Of a DNA stretch of 64,000 bases, positions 26,316-39,265 are shown piece by piece (position 1 is the stretch's first letter; each line of letters opens with the position of its first letter). Below the pieces are notes generated by a model, which made no database searches, had not been told where the DNA came from, and was given only the letters and a program-made list of their open reading frames with translations. Both the position numbers and the translations under genes were made by a program. Source of the DNA: Solenopsis invicta (taxonomy: Eukaryota > Arthropoda > Insecta > Hymenoptera > Formicidae); contig NC_052664.1 of assembly GCF_016802725.1 (NCBI RefSeq), positions 15,148,405 to 15,212,404 of the forward strand, given 5' to 3'.

Positions 26316-28050
26316 GTATTTTAATTAATTTCAATTTGTATTATACATATTTTTGCATAGATCTCTGTCATTCCCTTTTTTTGCTTTAATTCGCAAGGAG
26401 TTTGCCCTATGACAACAATAAATACTCTGCCCCGTTTCCCTTCTTTTCTCCGCTGACGTTTCCAGCGCATTAGGCTGCTTGAAATAATAATCGACCGCCT
26501 CTTCCTTCCGTTCGTCGCCATCGCGCCGAATAATCCGACGTGCCAGTGAAATTCACGCTCCGATCCCCGCGAATCCCGTCCCGGCGTCCAGTTTTTCGTC
26601 CGACCGACGCTTCGACGGGCGCGGCTCAAACAAATGCAAATCCGTTAAGCTCGGGACTAAGCTCGGAGCTTTTATCGAAAAAAAGCTGTGCCCTCGAAAT
26701 CGGCGGCCCTTCGCGTCGCGACGGTGAACCGCAAGCTCGGTGCCATCGAGGAGAAGCAACGTTTTTAATCCCCGCGAACGCGTTCCAGAACCCCTGCAGC
26801 TTTTCCTAAACGACCGCATAAATGCGCGGACGAGAAGCTTTACAAACGCGAAAAAAATATGCTGGCTCAAAAAGCCTTTCCCTTTTTTTTTTTTTTTTTG
26901 ACAGAGAATTATAAAATCAGACACGTTGATTTTTGTATAATTGTATTTTCAAAAATTTTATTTTAGTTTTACCAGTGATTTGATATTTATTTTTTTATAT
27001 TAATATTTTTATTAAATAATCCTTTAAAAGGAAATTATTAGAAATTTTGGATCGGTCAACGTTAATTTTTTTTAAGAGTAGTAATATATTTTAATTAATT
27101 TGTGTTTGTACAAACTTTTATTGTAATTAGAAGTAAAAACGATTTTTGCTGTGCTATTCATTTATATTATTTATTAACTACAATATGGTGAATAGAGAAA
27201 TTTGAAACGATAAATAAACTATATCTTCAGATATAGATTCATTCTCTTTTTTATTTATAAAAGCAAATATGAGTATTTCGATCGTAATCCGATTGCCCGA
27301 GGAAGGATTAAACATTTAAATGTAGTCTTTACAATATTCGTAAATTGGTTAAACACAGTGAAAACCAGTCAGTTTTGAGCACGCCGATGAAAAAAAAAAC
27401 ACGTACACGCGATAAAATCGATTAATCGCTAATAGGCGCAACTCTGTATCTTCGATGTCAAACACCATCATGATATTCGCTGGAAGGGAAAAATTTAGAA
27501 AATGTCACGACATTTAACACCCCGAATACAAGTAACATTCCGCTGAAATACCAATCTGTAACCTGACACGAAGGCCGCAGCGATCTTACAATCTATAATA
27601 TTTTATAAAGTGTGAAACAAGCAGAGAGGAGAATCATCTAATTTGCATATGATCTCCCGCACAATAAAACGAGACAAATAACATTCTTTTTTTGTATTGA
27701 AATACATTAATCAGATTACAAATAAAAACCATAAACATACAAGAAAATTATAATAAAATATTTAAGAATAAATAATATTCCTAATATTATTAAAGAATTA
27801 CATAATATATATTGCAGTAGTAATTAGTGTTTAACTATTATTACTGATTGATTTATAAAATAGTTTCTCGTTAATCCTAGTAAAAAGAGAATTTATATAT
27901 GTATGTATATGTGTATCATTCCTTGTTATTAATTTTATTTTCTATTTTTATACAAACACTTTTAAAAGAACTAAATTTTTCAAAGTACATAATAAACCTT
28001 TCTTTTTCTTTCTTTTATCTCTCTTTTTTCTCTTCTTCTTTTTCTTTCTC

Positions 28051-28092
<42 letters not shown>

Positions 28093-29998
28093 CCCTTCTG
28101 TTTATCCACTATGCATTGAACCAATAATCACGAACCCCGATCTGGCACATTGCCCTGTATGCCACCCCATGAACATTCTGCTTTCGTCACTGCAACGTCC
28201 TGCTATGCGAAAAAGACGAAAGGTAGCTAACGTGATTGCTCAGACTTTGATCGCGCATGAGCAACATGTTCTATATTCGGAAACATTTGCTGTTGGTTTA
28301 CCCCGTAGAATACGTAAGATATGATATCGCATGTCTGAGTTCACATCGGTTAGTTTCTTTTCTTGATTTTCCGAGCAATATTTCTCGTGACACTAGCTCT
28401 CTTGCTTTATCAAATACGATTTGGCGAATACGAAAATGCACTTTGAAAATTAATATCACTAACAATAAGTAGATCGATATAACGTAATTATACTTTCGAG
28501 GAATTTAGTGCTCAGTTTTGATTTGATTTGCAAACTAATAATTTCCTATAAATTAAATTCATTATTATTATTATTGTACGTATATTTGTTTATTATTTTA
28601 TCATACGAGCTATAATCGCGACACGTATTAATACGTTATTAATGTATATATCAATTTACATTACAATGTATTAACGAGTATTGTAAATTTAATTTTTCCA
28701 ATGAATATTAATTTTTAATGTCTTGCATAAGCCATTGCCAGAAATCAAGCTTATTATTTCAATAGATACTCTATTAATATATTTAATCAAGATTTAAAAA
28801 ACAATTGCCTGTGATTTCAAGAAAAATTTATCCCAAGTTACATGCAATTATTAAAAATTTTTTATATTAGTCGCCATATAATTGTAATATAGTCTTGATT
28901 TGAATAAGTATTATTTCTATTTAATACTTGGGTATTGAGAACTTAAGAAATTGTTGAACACCGTTTATCTGGCGTGATTTACATAGCGCGTTTACACAGT
29001 CTACACAGTCTCTGTCGCTGTTTACGCGTAGACACCTCGGAGAGAACGCCAATTAAAAGCATTCCAACGCGACGTGGCGGGAATAATCCTAAGGATAACG
29101 GTTAATAGAGCGATGTACATATAACGACACTGCCCCCGATACAGCGTCGCTGGCACATTGCCTTCGTGCCTTCGTCCGAGGAAAACGTTCGTCTCTACGG
29201 AGTTCCTTTCCTCGACGAAAGGGAGCCTCAACTTCCGGTCGAGCGCACACCTCGCTGGAACTACGCAGATAAAGTGACTGTTCTATCTAACTGGGTTACC
29301 GTATACTCACGCGAGAACTCACCGGGATGCGAGCGGTTTTCCTCTGCCCTTGGAGATGGAGTGCTTCGCAAAGTGCGTCGCACCCCCTTTCCTTTTTACT
29401 TTACTTTCCTTTCTCTTTTTCTTCGTTCATTTTCTTTATCGTCCCCATTTCCTATACTGGCGTTCTCTTCTCCGCTAGGTCGGTCAGCGTGACGCAACGG
29501 TATTATTGTCTGAGCATAGAATGTACCGGGAACGATAGCACTCCTTTCTCAGCGACGGTGCCGTGGAGTGTATTCAATCTCTCCCTCTCTTTCTCTCCCC
29601 TTTTCTCTCTGTCTCTCTCGTTTTCCTTTCTGCTCTCTATCGTCATTCCGGGATCATCTTGCTTCTCCTAGCGATGAGATGGTGCTTGATACGTTGAACC
29701 AAAGTGAGATGATCTAGATATAATCTGTTATTTGGAATAAAACCTTATGAGGAACATTGTCTTTTTTGACCTACTATGTAAATTACTAATATTAATATAT
29801 TTTGACAATTAAGACTTAAATTAAAATCCTACCTTAAAAGTTAGTTAAAAACAAAATGTCAAATAAAAATGAAAATTGAAATAAAAATGTTTCAAAGTAT
29901 TTGTGAATTTTTTACATTACATAATTTTGTATAATTATCTTTCCGAATTTAGAAGTTTGAAAGAGCAATGATTGCTTCAAAATTTAGATTATACACAA
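26316..29998. other. Presumed plexin intron, 26.3-30.0 kb
   Basis: Contains a CpG-rich island at 26380-26840 and another at 28980-29680. The latter has a plus-strand frame open from 29109 whose first 90 codons are fairly protein-like (for example VRLYGVPFLDEREPQLPVER) before running into pyrimidine-rich sequence. No known domain. Confidence 0.5.
28000..28092. repeat. CT/CTTT pyrimidine tract
   Basis: Irregular CTTT units grading into pure (CT)n at 28070-28092. Confidence 0.9.
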
Positions 29999-30210
29999 TG
30001 AGAGAAAAAATTCCTAAATTTTAAATGTTTATTTAAATAGTATTAATAAAATATTTATACATAAATATTTATTCTGTAAAAAAAATGATACTTAAATTCA
30101 ATTAGTGTTTCTTATACTAAATAAATACATATTTACATTTACATTTAGTAAATATTTTATTAGTACTATTCGAATAAATATCTATTAAAATTGAAGTAAT
30201 TTTTCCCTCA
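29999..30210. mobile_element. Fold-back MITE family 2, copy 1
   Basis: It opens with GAGAGAAAAAATTCCTAAAT and closes with ATTTTTCCCTC. TAGTATTAATAAAATATTTA pairs with TAAATATTTTATTAGTACTA. It matches the reverse complement of 43904-44122 block by block, including the central AATGATACTTAAATT segment. No ORF. Confidence 0.7.
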
Positions 30211-30771
30211 ATATATGTATAACCTTATGAGGACTAGATGTTTTTCTGAAATATATAATGTTTGGTTTTATATTATTTGTACAAAATTTTTATATATGAA
30301 ACGTAAAGCGCTGGCTCCAAAATATCATTTTTATATTTGCGACGAGGCGTGGGAAGTCGCATTTGCAAAGTACAAGTCGGAGCGTATGGATTAAACGATG
30401 CCTCTCGGGTCGTGCTAATCTCGGCCGATTAGAAGAGACTATCAAGGAGGGTCCACGTACGGATGTGAAAATTCCACATGGTCCGATGGGCATTCCGTAA
30501 ATCAATCGAGCGTTTACCCTTTGCCCTCGAGGCACCCTCGGTACGAGCCAACGATCACCCTCCTCCGCGAATTACGATGAAGGAGCGGTCTCGACTTCTA
30601 TAAATAAGGATTACTGGGAGGGAGAGGGAGGAAGAGTTGTTGCTGCTGCCACCTGCCCTCATCGCACGACCAATTTTATTGAACGCTCGACTGCCACAAG
30701 CGAGCAGGTTTGCTTTTTCCGACGAATTAATTATTTACCATTTAATGCTCGGTGAATAATGAAAAAAGTCA

Positions 30772-30945
30772 TCTATAAAATTACAGTTGTTTTAAAAATC
30801 ATAGATCGAATCATACAATTGACATAAGAATTATTTATGGAATTACAGTTGATTTGCAGAATCATCCATCACATCATAGCTGATAAAAGTATCGTTGAAT
30901 CATACTCGATGTGTAAGAATTATTCAGTAAATCATGATTAATCTA
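30772..30945 (+). repeat. Degenerate tandem repeat rich in AATCAT
   Basis: Two units of roughly 60 bases share AAATTACAGTTG(T/A)TTT and following AATCAT blocks; a third partial unit follows. ATCAT occurs at least six times. It may be decayed satellite or a cluster of binding sites. Confidence 0.4.
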
Positions 30946-32960
30946 ACATGTGTACTGTCTAGATGATATAAAAAAGTATAAAAAGGTTTCAAGCATATAA
31001 AAGTAATATTTTTTTTAACGAACAGAGTAAAATCACTGAAGTTGAAAAAAATGTTTTCAGTTTTTCGGTGACATTTGAAAATGTGAACTTGTCAAATACT
31101 CGAATTATTCAAATTGCTTGGAAAGTAAAACAGAATATTATAATGAAAATAAAATTTTAAAATATTCTCGCTTTTTCTCTTCTTTTCTCTTGTTATTTTT
31201 CTTCTCTAATAAAGATGAAAGTTCGCCTTGGAAATGTTCTTGCTTTCAATTAGGGACCAAATAACTCAGGAAATGTGCTCAGACCTTGTTACGTTCCGCA
31301 CACCCAATTGGGCAGCTATTGTTGGCACGTGGCAAGCAAGGTTGCCAGAACCTTCCCGAGCGATCCTGCACATTCACATGTATCTGTCATAGATCGGATT
31401 TGGCGAAAGGAAGTTTGGCAGAAATAGTATCGAACGAGCACGATTTCAATTCCAAGATTAATTTAGTCTCTCTATCTTGATTCTTTTTCCAAACGTTATA
31501 CAGTTTTATTTTTTCACAAATTTTGTTCCTCGAAGGACGTAACGTCCTCGAACGTCTTTAACTTTTACGAATGATACTAATTATTCGTTCTAACTCTCAA
31601 ATATTTTTACGAACGCTCCCGCCTCCTTCTTCCAAATATCAAATATCGAAAGATAATATCTCTCCGAGATGTTTCCTTGGAGGCATGATATTACAATATT
31701 ACGTCTCTTATTCCGTATTAGGTTTCCCTTTCGCAATAATGCGTGATATGTATTTTTATTGATCAAGAGAAATCACAATACCGTTTTATTAATCACGATT
31801 ATGAAACTGTACTACATATTTCCGTTTATATTTAATCTACAATGCTTGTGGATTAATAAATAGGTATTCCATTTTATTAATTTCTTTTTGTTTTTAAAAT
31901 ATAGAACGTGTAATTTAAAATCATGAAATTTCAAGTTATATTAAAAGTTAAAAAATTTTAAATAAATTTTATTACTAAAAGTGTGTGTTTGACTTATTTT
32001 ATGCCAAATTTTATTATATATTATATGTCAAACTGCACTGAAAGCCGTCACTTTTATTAACGTCGTTGAATTTGTATAATTAAGTGAAGGGGTGAGATGC
32101 AATTTTTTTACATGAGAATCTCGAAAACCCTCAGCAAAAACGGGGATTAATCTAATTAAAAAGCCTTTCCCTTTTTTTTTACGCTCCGGAATTCGGACGG
32201 ACGAAATAATCTAGCGAGGCGCCAGGTGGCAGCGGAATTTTATCGGGAACACGTTGTCTATATAGTTACCTCGCACTCCCAACGAGACAATCAAATCGGA
32301 TCGCGGGAGATAATGCGAGGAGCGGCGGAAACCGTATAAACTGGCGAGCAAGAGCCAATGGTGGAGGCCTTCCATTTTCCCGGGGAAAGATCCTTATCGA
32401 GCTGTAGTCGTCGCCATCGGTGGCGGCGGCGTGAAATCTATCGAGCTAACTTTAATCGAACCTCTCCAGCATAAAACGGCGGCTGAGAAACGGTGTCTCG
32501 TTGCCGTCATTGTAGTTCACCCGTCTCTTTAGATTGAGATATCACGAGATGCGTTATCGCACGATCGAAACGTTTTAACTTTTATGCGCTTTGCGGCTTC
32601 ACGCAGTGCGCTTACCTCAAGTGCGATTTTTCTATGTCGAGTAGCGGCTGAAAACGAAATAAAAGGCGAGCCGCGACGTAAGCCATTTATACGAACGGTA
32701 TTAGTAAACTGCTTTGTCCGCCATATCTTCATTTGTTTGTTAAAACGCGGCGGCGCGTGGAAATGACGGAAATTCAGGGATTTATCTCGGCGCTGTGGCT
32801 TCACGTTATTTTTCGCGGTGCGCTGTGATTTAATATATTGATTTACCACAACAAAATGGAAAGTCTAGTTTACATTATGTTTATGATATTACAGTTGTAC
32901 TTAAATGACGATCTTAAATCCGCTTTTTGCGGAAATAAATACATTTGAAATATTATATAT

Positions 32961-33187
32961 TAAGCCATTTATGAAATAAGGTAGAACTTTTTATTTTTGG
33001 TATTTCTTTGGTATAACAAAAGATAATACCGTGATACTTTGAACTTTGACTTGTGTTATTTAGTTTCCGTTGTTATCGCTGACACACGGTCACAGACTGT
33101 TGATAATTCACTAACACCATTAAAAATTTTATTTTTATTGAAAGCTGTAAGATGTTCATACTACCTTATTCCATAAATGATCTTATA
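32961..33187. mobile_element. Short element with terminal inverted repeats, about 227 bp
   Basis: Left end TTAAGCCATTTATGAAATAA followed by GGTAG pairs with right end CTACC then TTATTCCATAAATGATCTTA. The interior does not fold as a long hairpin, unlike the other elements, so this resembles a deletion derivative of a TIR transposon. Flanking TA could be the target-site duplication. No transposase remnant seen. Confidence 0.5.
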
Positions 33188-35427
33188 AATCCAATATAAA
33201 ATTTTCGACGAATTTTCTTGTAAGAAAAGTCAATAGTTTTTTTTTTTTTTTTTTTTGAAAAATCGATTCTTTGTTTGAAACGAATCAATACCGATGGTTC
33301 AACTTATTAATAAAAAAATTGTACAAATAATACTGAAATTTTATGATATTTTACTGTATAACGCAACGATAAAAAGTGGTACAGAATTAATCTTAAAGTA
33401 ACACACTAATTTTTTTTTTATTTTTTTTTTATAGTGTATCATTCAGAGTTCTCTTATAATTTCTCAAAGTTCATTTTCTATACCATCGATCCGTCAAATT
33501 ACAGTTTTTGTTTGACGTTATTGAAGAAACTGCTTTGAAATTGAGTTTTCTTGGAGAAACAGAAACTTTTAATGTCAGGCTGCAATGGACCCTAGCGTGA
33601 TGTACTGCGGTTAATTTCGTACTTAAAATTAGACTCACTAGGATTGGCGCGAATTCATCTGTCTACAACCCTTGTGATTACTATAATTTATTCTCTCGAT
33701 TGCACAAGTAGACAGGTGTCCTTCACGCTAGCGGCGAAGTGACTCTCTCATATTTTTTTACATGAACACCCGTTGTGCGCATAATATAAAGCGGGATGCA
33801 ACAAGCCGGAAGTGTGGTGAAATAGATGGATGATGATAGGTTTGCATTAGGCACTCCAACAAACACTGTTGTTGGTTACTTTGAATTTTATTGCTTGAAG
33901 GACTTACAATTAGAAAGCTGCATGCAATTCACTAATTTCATAATTTTTACATAAAAAATCTATTTGATTCAAATCAGCAGAATTATGTAAACAATGGATA
34001 AAAGTTTCTTTTAACTTTTTTTTTTTTAGCAAATGTAGATTTTAACATAATGATTATTAACGGAAAACGTTAAGTAAGATTTTAATTAGCTTTGTTTTGT
34101 ACGATTGTAAACGATTTTATAATATACGCTAGTTTAATTAAAATTACTGCATTCAATAATATTTTCATGCACCATTGAATTTTGCGTGAAACTATTTTGA
34201 AATTAAATATAATAGACTTCAGAACCTGATACACTGAATTTCTGTATTATTCAAGTAATGTTATTGAAGATATTACACTACCATTGTCTTTTATCTTAAT
34301 GAGTCAGTGTTCTAAAACCATACATGTGATAGGAAATTTATCAACAGAACGAGATCACTGACCTCCGCGAGTCTGGAAGATTATATATAGGACAGAAATA
34401 GCACCAACATTTCTAGCTCACTATCAGGAAAATATCGATAGTACATGAAGATCCGCGCTCTCGATTTTTTTTTACTTTTATTTTATTTTGTACCTATAAT
34501 AATATTCTCGATGATTCTTTTGCCTCTCTTAATATTTTAGTTACAAAATTAAATTTTCGAAACTTTTCTGTTAGCGTTATATACTTTGCGAATGATTTTT
34601 GTTTCTACGTTACGAAAATACAAAAGTTTGAAATCTATGTTTTTTTTTTTGTCAATAATCCTGAATTAATCTATAATAGGTTGAATTTGTTGGCACAAAG
34701 TTTGAATTCATTTCTTGCCGTAAATTTTTGAAAGCAAATTAATATGGATTCTTGATTGAAATTTACAGACAAACTTTTGTTCTTCAAGTACATTCCTACA
34801 AACTGGCAAAGTTCGATATCACTGCCCTCGAAATGTATAATACCCACATCTCGTTCGGCTTGACGAGCCTCTGCTCTCAGGTTTGCCCATGTAAATGCGA
34901 CGAAATTGGAGTTTCTGCAAGAAGAAAAGCTTTCGAGGAGTTGCGCGAGACGTACGCGCGCGTGAAAGTTCGACGTTTTCCCGTTCCCTTTTTCCTGTCG
35001 CATTTACACTTTCTTCTCTATGTGGCCGCTGAGAATTCAGCCGTGGGCCTCTACGAAGAGAAGGAAGTGAGAGAGACAGAGAGGAGAGAGAGAGAGAAGG
35101 AGGGGATGATAGTGATGGTTGGTGTAAAGGGAGGCAATGGGAATAGGTGGAAGGAAGAAGGAGGGGGAAAGAGAAATGCAGATTGAAAATCTGCGGCGGC
35201 CCCTCAGCGGAGGGTGCATCAGCAAGAAAATTGGGGCTGGGCGAGAATAATACGAGCCGCGGGGGATGAAGGAATGGGGGAGGAAGGGAGTCTTTTTCCA
35301 CCCTTCGCGCCCGAAATATGTTAATTACATTTGGACACCGCCGCTGGCGACCCTCCGGCATCGGATTGCGGATATTACAACGCTGGGATTCGTGTAAATA
35401 ATGCACCATAACTCATTTCTTTCGGCG

Positions 35428-35497
35428 AACCTGTGATTCTCTCTCTTTCTCTTTCTCTTCCTCTCCTCTCTCTCTAGCTCTCTATCTCTCTCGTTCT
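35428..35497. repeat. CT-rich tract
   Basis: Imperfect CT and CTTT units. A GA-rich counterpart sits 350 bases upstream near 35068-35103, so the two could pair on opposite strands. Confidence 0.85.
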
Positions 35498-36431
35498 CTG
35501 CTTCTATCTGTCTTCTATGTGAATATAATAATAAATTTTAGTGGCAACAAGGATCGGCAAGGGAGAAACTTATCGAGGTGCAAATAGTGATGACATCGCG
35601 TGCTCGTTGACGGCGATACAATCAGGTTTATAACCTGAAATTTTTTTCATGAGCATGAACATGATGGTACGAAAATGAAGTGTATTGGAATGTAGTTTAA
35701 GTCTAACGATTTGTAAAGCAATTGAATCAGTCGATAAATTTTTTGACGCGTTTTTTTTTTTACAATTTCTTGTCGATTTTTATAACGAGTGGCACACATG
35801 TATTTTTTCGAACTTGTTTGATTTGGCCAATAATCATAAATTTTTCTTGGCAACTTGTTTTAATCGTAAACATTTATCTCTTGACCGCAAAATAAAATTG
35901 CCCAATTAAAATGAATTTTTTTCTAACATGAAAATTGGAGCTGGTTAACAGCTGTGTTTCAATTCTCCGAAAAGTTCTTTCTTATTATCATATCGTTAAT
36001 GTCAACACTTGGACATTTTCTTCTTGTAAAACCATTATTTCAATGTGCTATATTTAGCAATATGCTGTATTTGTGTATGATTAAAAGATTATTTGCTCGC
36101 AAATTGCTTCTTCTTATGTTTGATATCATCGTCGACGAAAAAAACGCAATCTTTTTTTTAACGAGCTACGCGATGATCATAGACATTCCGTTGCGCCGAC
36201 GTAATCACGTGGGACGATCGTAACATTGAATGATTGTACAGGATGTTGCATGAGAAACCGGTTAAACAACAACGTATATTATAATTTTGAAAAGCGAAAC
36301 GTATCGCAATTTTATAATAGAGCGCTTATAATATAATTACATCTCCAAAAATCTGTGAAAGCCTATCATTTCTAATTGCTTGAAACTTGAAGGTCAATGG
36401 CATCTCGATATTGACACACTCAGAGATAAAA

Positions 36432-36611
36432 ATAGTAATAGCGACTGTAAAAGTGACAACTATACAAGTTTTATCTATAGAATTAATATATACAATTGAG
36501 AACAAACTATTTTTTAGTTATTGCAACTGAAAAAAAAATAGTTTGTTCAACTGTGTATATTAATTTTATATATGTATGACGTATAGTCATTTTTATAGTT
36601 GCTACCACTAT
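36432..36611. mobile_element. Fold-back element, 180 bp
   Basis: Outer ATAGTAATAGCGACTGTAAA pairs with TTTATAGTTGCTACCACTAT. Inner GAATTAATATATACAATTGA and AACAAACTATTTTTT pair with AAAAAATAGTTTGTTCAACT and GTGTATATTAATTTTA. The loop is AGTTATTGCAACT. No coding potential. Confidence 0.7.
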
Positions 36612-39114
36612 GTCTTTTCTCTACAGTTCAGAGAAGTTACAGTTTTCAATCCTAAGTAAACTAGGAGCAAAGAATCCGTGAATGAAAAGGAAAAATAACT
36701 TTCATCTAGAAAAGTACCACTCGCACGATATACGCTAACGATTGCGCAAAAGTAAGTAACGACGCGGAAACCGACGAGGAAATTATTAACGTAAGCTCGA
36801 ATCGCGCCCGGCAAGATTCTCGACTGGCGGTCTCGGCTGGAAATTTTGCTGAATTACATTCGACTCGCGCTTCGTCGACCGTAAGGGAGCTAAATTAATC
36901 GATTAATTTCGTCGCACTCTAATACGCTGCCTCTCATACGATATAGGCTCATGCGGCCAAGGAAAATTGCGCAACACCAAAGCGACCGCGTTCCATTCGT
37001 GTGCATTCGACAGTTTATGCAATGCGTTAGGAAGCCGCGTGTCAAAATCGTGGCAAATAATTCAACCACTTTAATGAATCGGCGAAGCATTGCGCAGCAT
37101 TGCGAAATCCTCCGAGTTATTACATCGGCGATTCGTTTATTACCTCGTGGCATCTTAATGTAGCTACTTTCGCAGCATTTACTTACGAGTTTAGTACACT
37201 CAAGCATGCGAGTTTACTTAGTGTTATCTACAAGAAAAGGATTTGTTGTAGAAAAAAGTCAAGGATAAAAATGTTTATTCCGAGTAGAGCAGTTATTATT
37301 ATAATTGTTATTTATTCATAATTTACCGACAAACTTAATTTAAAGAAAGAAATGGTTTCCGAAGAAACAATTTAATTGCGGAAATTTGTAAATGGAAAAT
37401 TTAATTTATGTTGGTACATCAGTAATAGTCAGATAATTTTTATCTTTCATTATGTATTATTCAGGATTTTTTTCAGTAGCATGTAATTCTAAAATGTAGT
37501 ACCATTTTAATTCTTAATACGATGAGAATATGAACTTTTACATAAATTGGAAAATATTTATATGTCAAGTTAAAGTAAAATAAGTTTAAAATGATAATGA
37601 TAATGATTTTAATTAAAAACGAGATAGGCTTATATACGGTAATAGGATCTTGAAATAATCTTGTGTCATTTTACATATAATTTCTAATTCTTTTGAATTA
37701 TGTGCCTTACTTTTGCTTTCAAAAATCTTAGATTGAATTAGAAAAGTAACGTGACAGAATTAAATTGACAAATCAATTTAATATTATCGATTTTAATTAG
37801 CAACTTTATTGCGATAATAATTTTATACGAGATACTTGAGATATCTAGCTTGAACAGCTCTACATCTTATTGCATGTGCGATTTTCCAGATTGATGAAAT
37901 CCGACCTGGATCTAGATTACGATTTGAATATTCTGGTTGGATACGCGATTAGGTATGCAGATGCAACGAGGCATCTGCCGCAGTTTCGTATTACCGAATT
38001 ATCGGATTAAACATAGGAATTAAGGTTTTAAATCCGCGGCTCAACTCGTTGCGCTGTTTAAGCCGCTGCTCATTAAAATTGAAGACTCGAAACGTCTATG
38101 TCCCTCTCCCTTTCTCTTTCTCTTTTGACGACTTACACCAGATTTTCTGGGTAATTATATGCACGGTGAATGATGTGACAGCGTGAATTTAAATCGTCAC
38201 GTATGAATAAAAGAGGTAATATAAAAGCGTACAGAGGAATTAAAGCTGCTATTTATTCATACACTTACAGAGAGATTATTTCATTATTATTTATATACTT
38301 ATATATAAACAATTTGATATTTATATATTTACTAATTTATATATTTATTTAATACATAAAAAATAAAAAAAAATTAGTTTGTAAATTTTATAAGATTTTT
38401 AGTTTAAAGAAAGGGATCGAGTGGAATCTTGTGGATATAAACAAATATTTTTTTAACGTTAACAAATCATATTTTCACATCTTGAAATAAAACATAATCT
38501 TTCATCGCTTCATTGCGGTGCAGAATTTCGTGTTTCTGTAAACCGTAATTCTGCAAATGTTAACACTGCAATTTGTTACAATAACAATATTAATAATTAT
38601 AATAACGAATGATCTCTGCTTTTCAATAACAGAGATATCACAGATCATGTAGATACCACTAGAACCGCAGAGTGTTGAAAACATAGCGTACTTTTAACGT
38701 TCACGTCGCCGATGAGGTTAAAGGAAATTTTTCGAAACGTCAAAGTAAAGTAGGATGAGTTAAAACGAATAGAGTAGATAGCCAGTAGTAGCTGACCGCC
38801 CCGTAGAAGAAAGAAGCTTAGCCGGGTAATTAATTAGCGCACGGGTTAACAACTTGGTTGAGTCAAGAGAGATACGTAGGTGGGCTTTTCCTCTTCTCAA
38901 CCGACAGCTGGGAGTAAAAATTAACGACAAGCCGTATGTACGGCAAGCGTGTAGTTGCATTAACCCATTTGCCCGTCATGACCGCCATAAAGCGTACGTA
39001 ATACATCCTGCTTATACGACGATGCGAATCACCAGCGCCATCGGGGTGAGAAAAAGAGGCGAGAGAGGAAGAGGAAGAAAGAGAGAACCGTCGCGGTGCC
39101 GTCTGACCAGACGG

Positions 39115-39265
39115 TGTTCGTGCTTTCGAGCACTGAGCGTGCCTCGCAATTGTTATCTAAACACACGAACATACGTTACTAGAAGAACGCCAGTCAGCGG
39201 GGGGGTCTCGAAGGAAGCTCGAGCTTCGGGGTGAAGGAAATGGCGAAAGTTCCGAGTGAACGGGG
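39115..39265 (+). repeat. GC-rich duplicated block, copy 1, ending at a donor-like GTGAGT
   Basis: Bases 39153-39178 match 40866-40891 in 24 of 26 positions, and GAAGGAAATGGCGAAAGTTC at 39233-39252 matches GCGAGGAAATGGCGTAGGTT at 40952-40971. Spacing between the two sub-blocks is nearly the same in both copies. GTGAGT at 39265-39270 follows AACGGG and could be a splice donor. Confidence 0.5.

Larger units (their letters stand above)
30211..36431. other. Presumed plexin intron, 30.2-36.4 kb
   Basis: GC-richer islands at 30300-30720 (with TATAAATA at 30599-30606), 32150-32840 and 34800-35420 alternate with AT-rich DNA; poly-T runs at 33238-33256 and 33410-33430. The long minus-strand frame at 34819-35409 is driven by GA/CT tracts. 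No exon recognised. Confidence 0.5.

Noticed and set aside
34819..35409. 196-codon minus-strand ORF
   Set aside because: Its middle is Ser/Leu/Pro repeats translated from a purine-rich tract; no domain.
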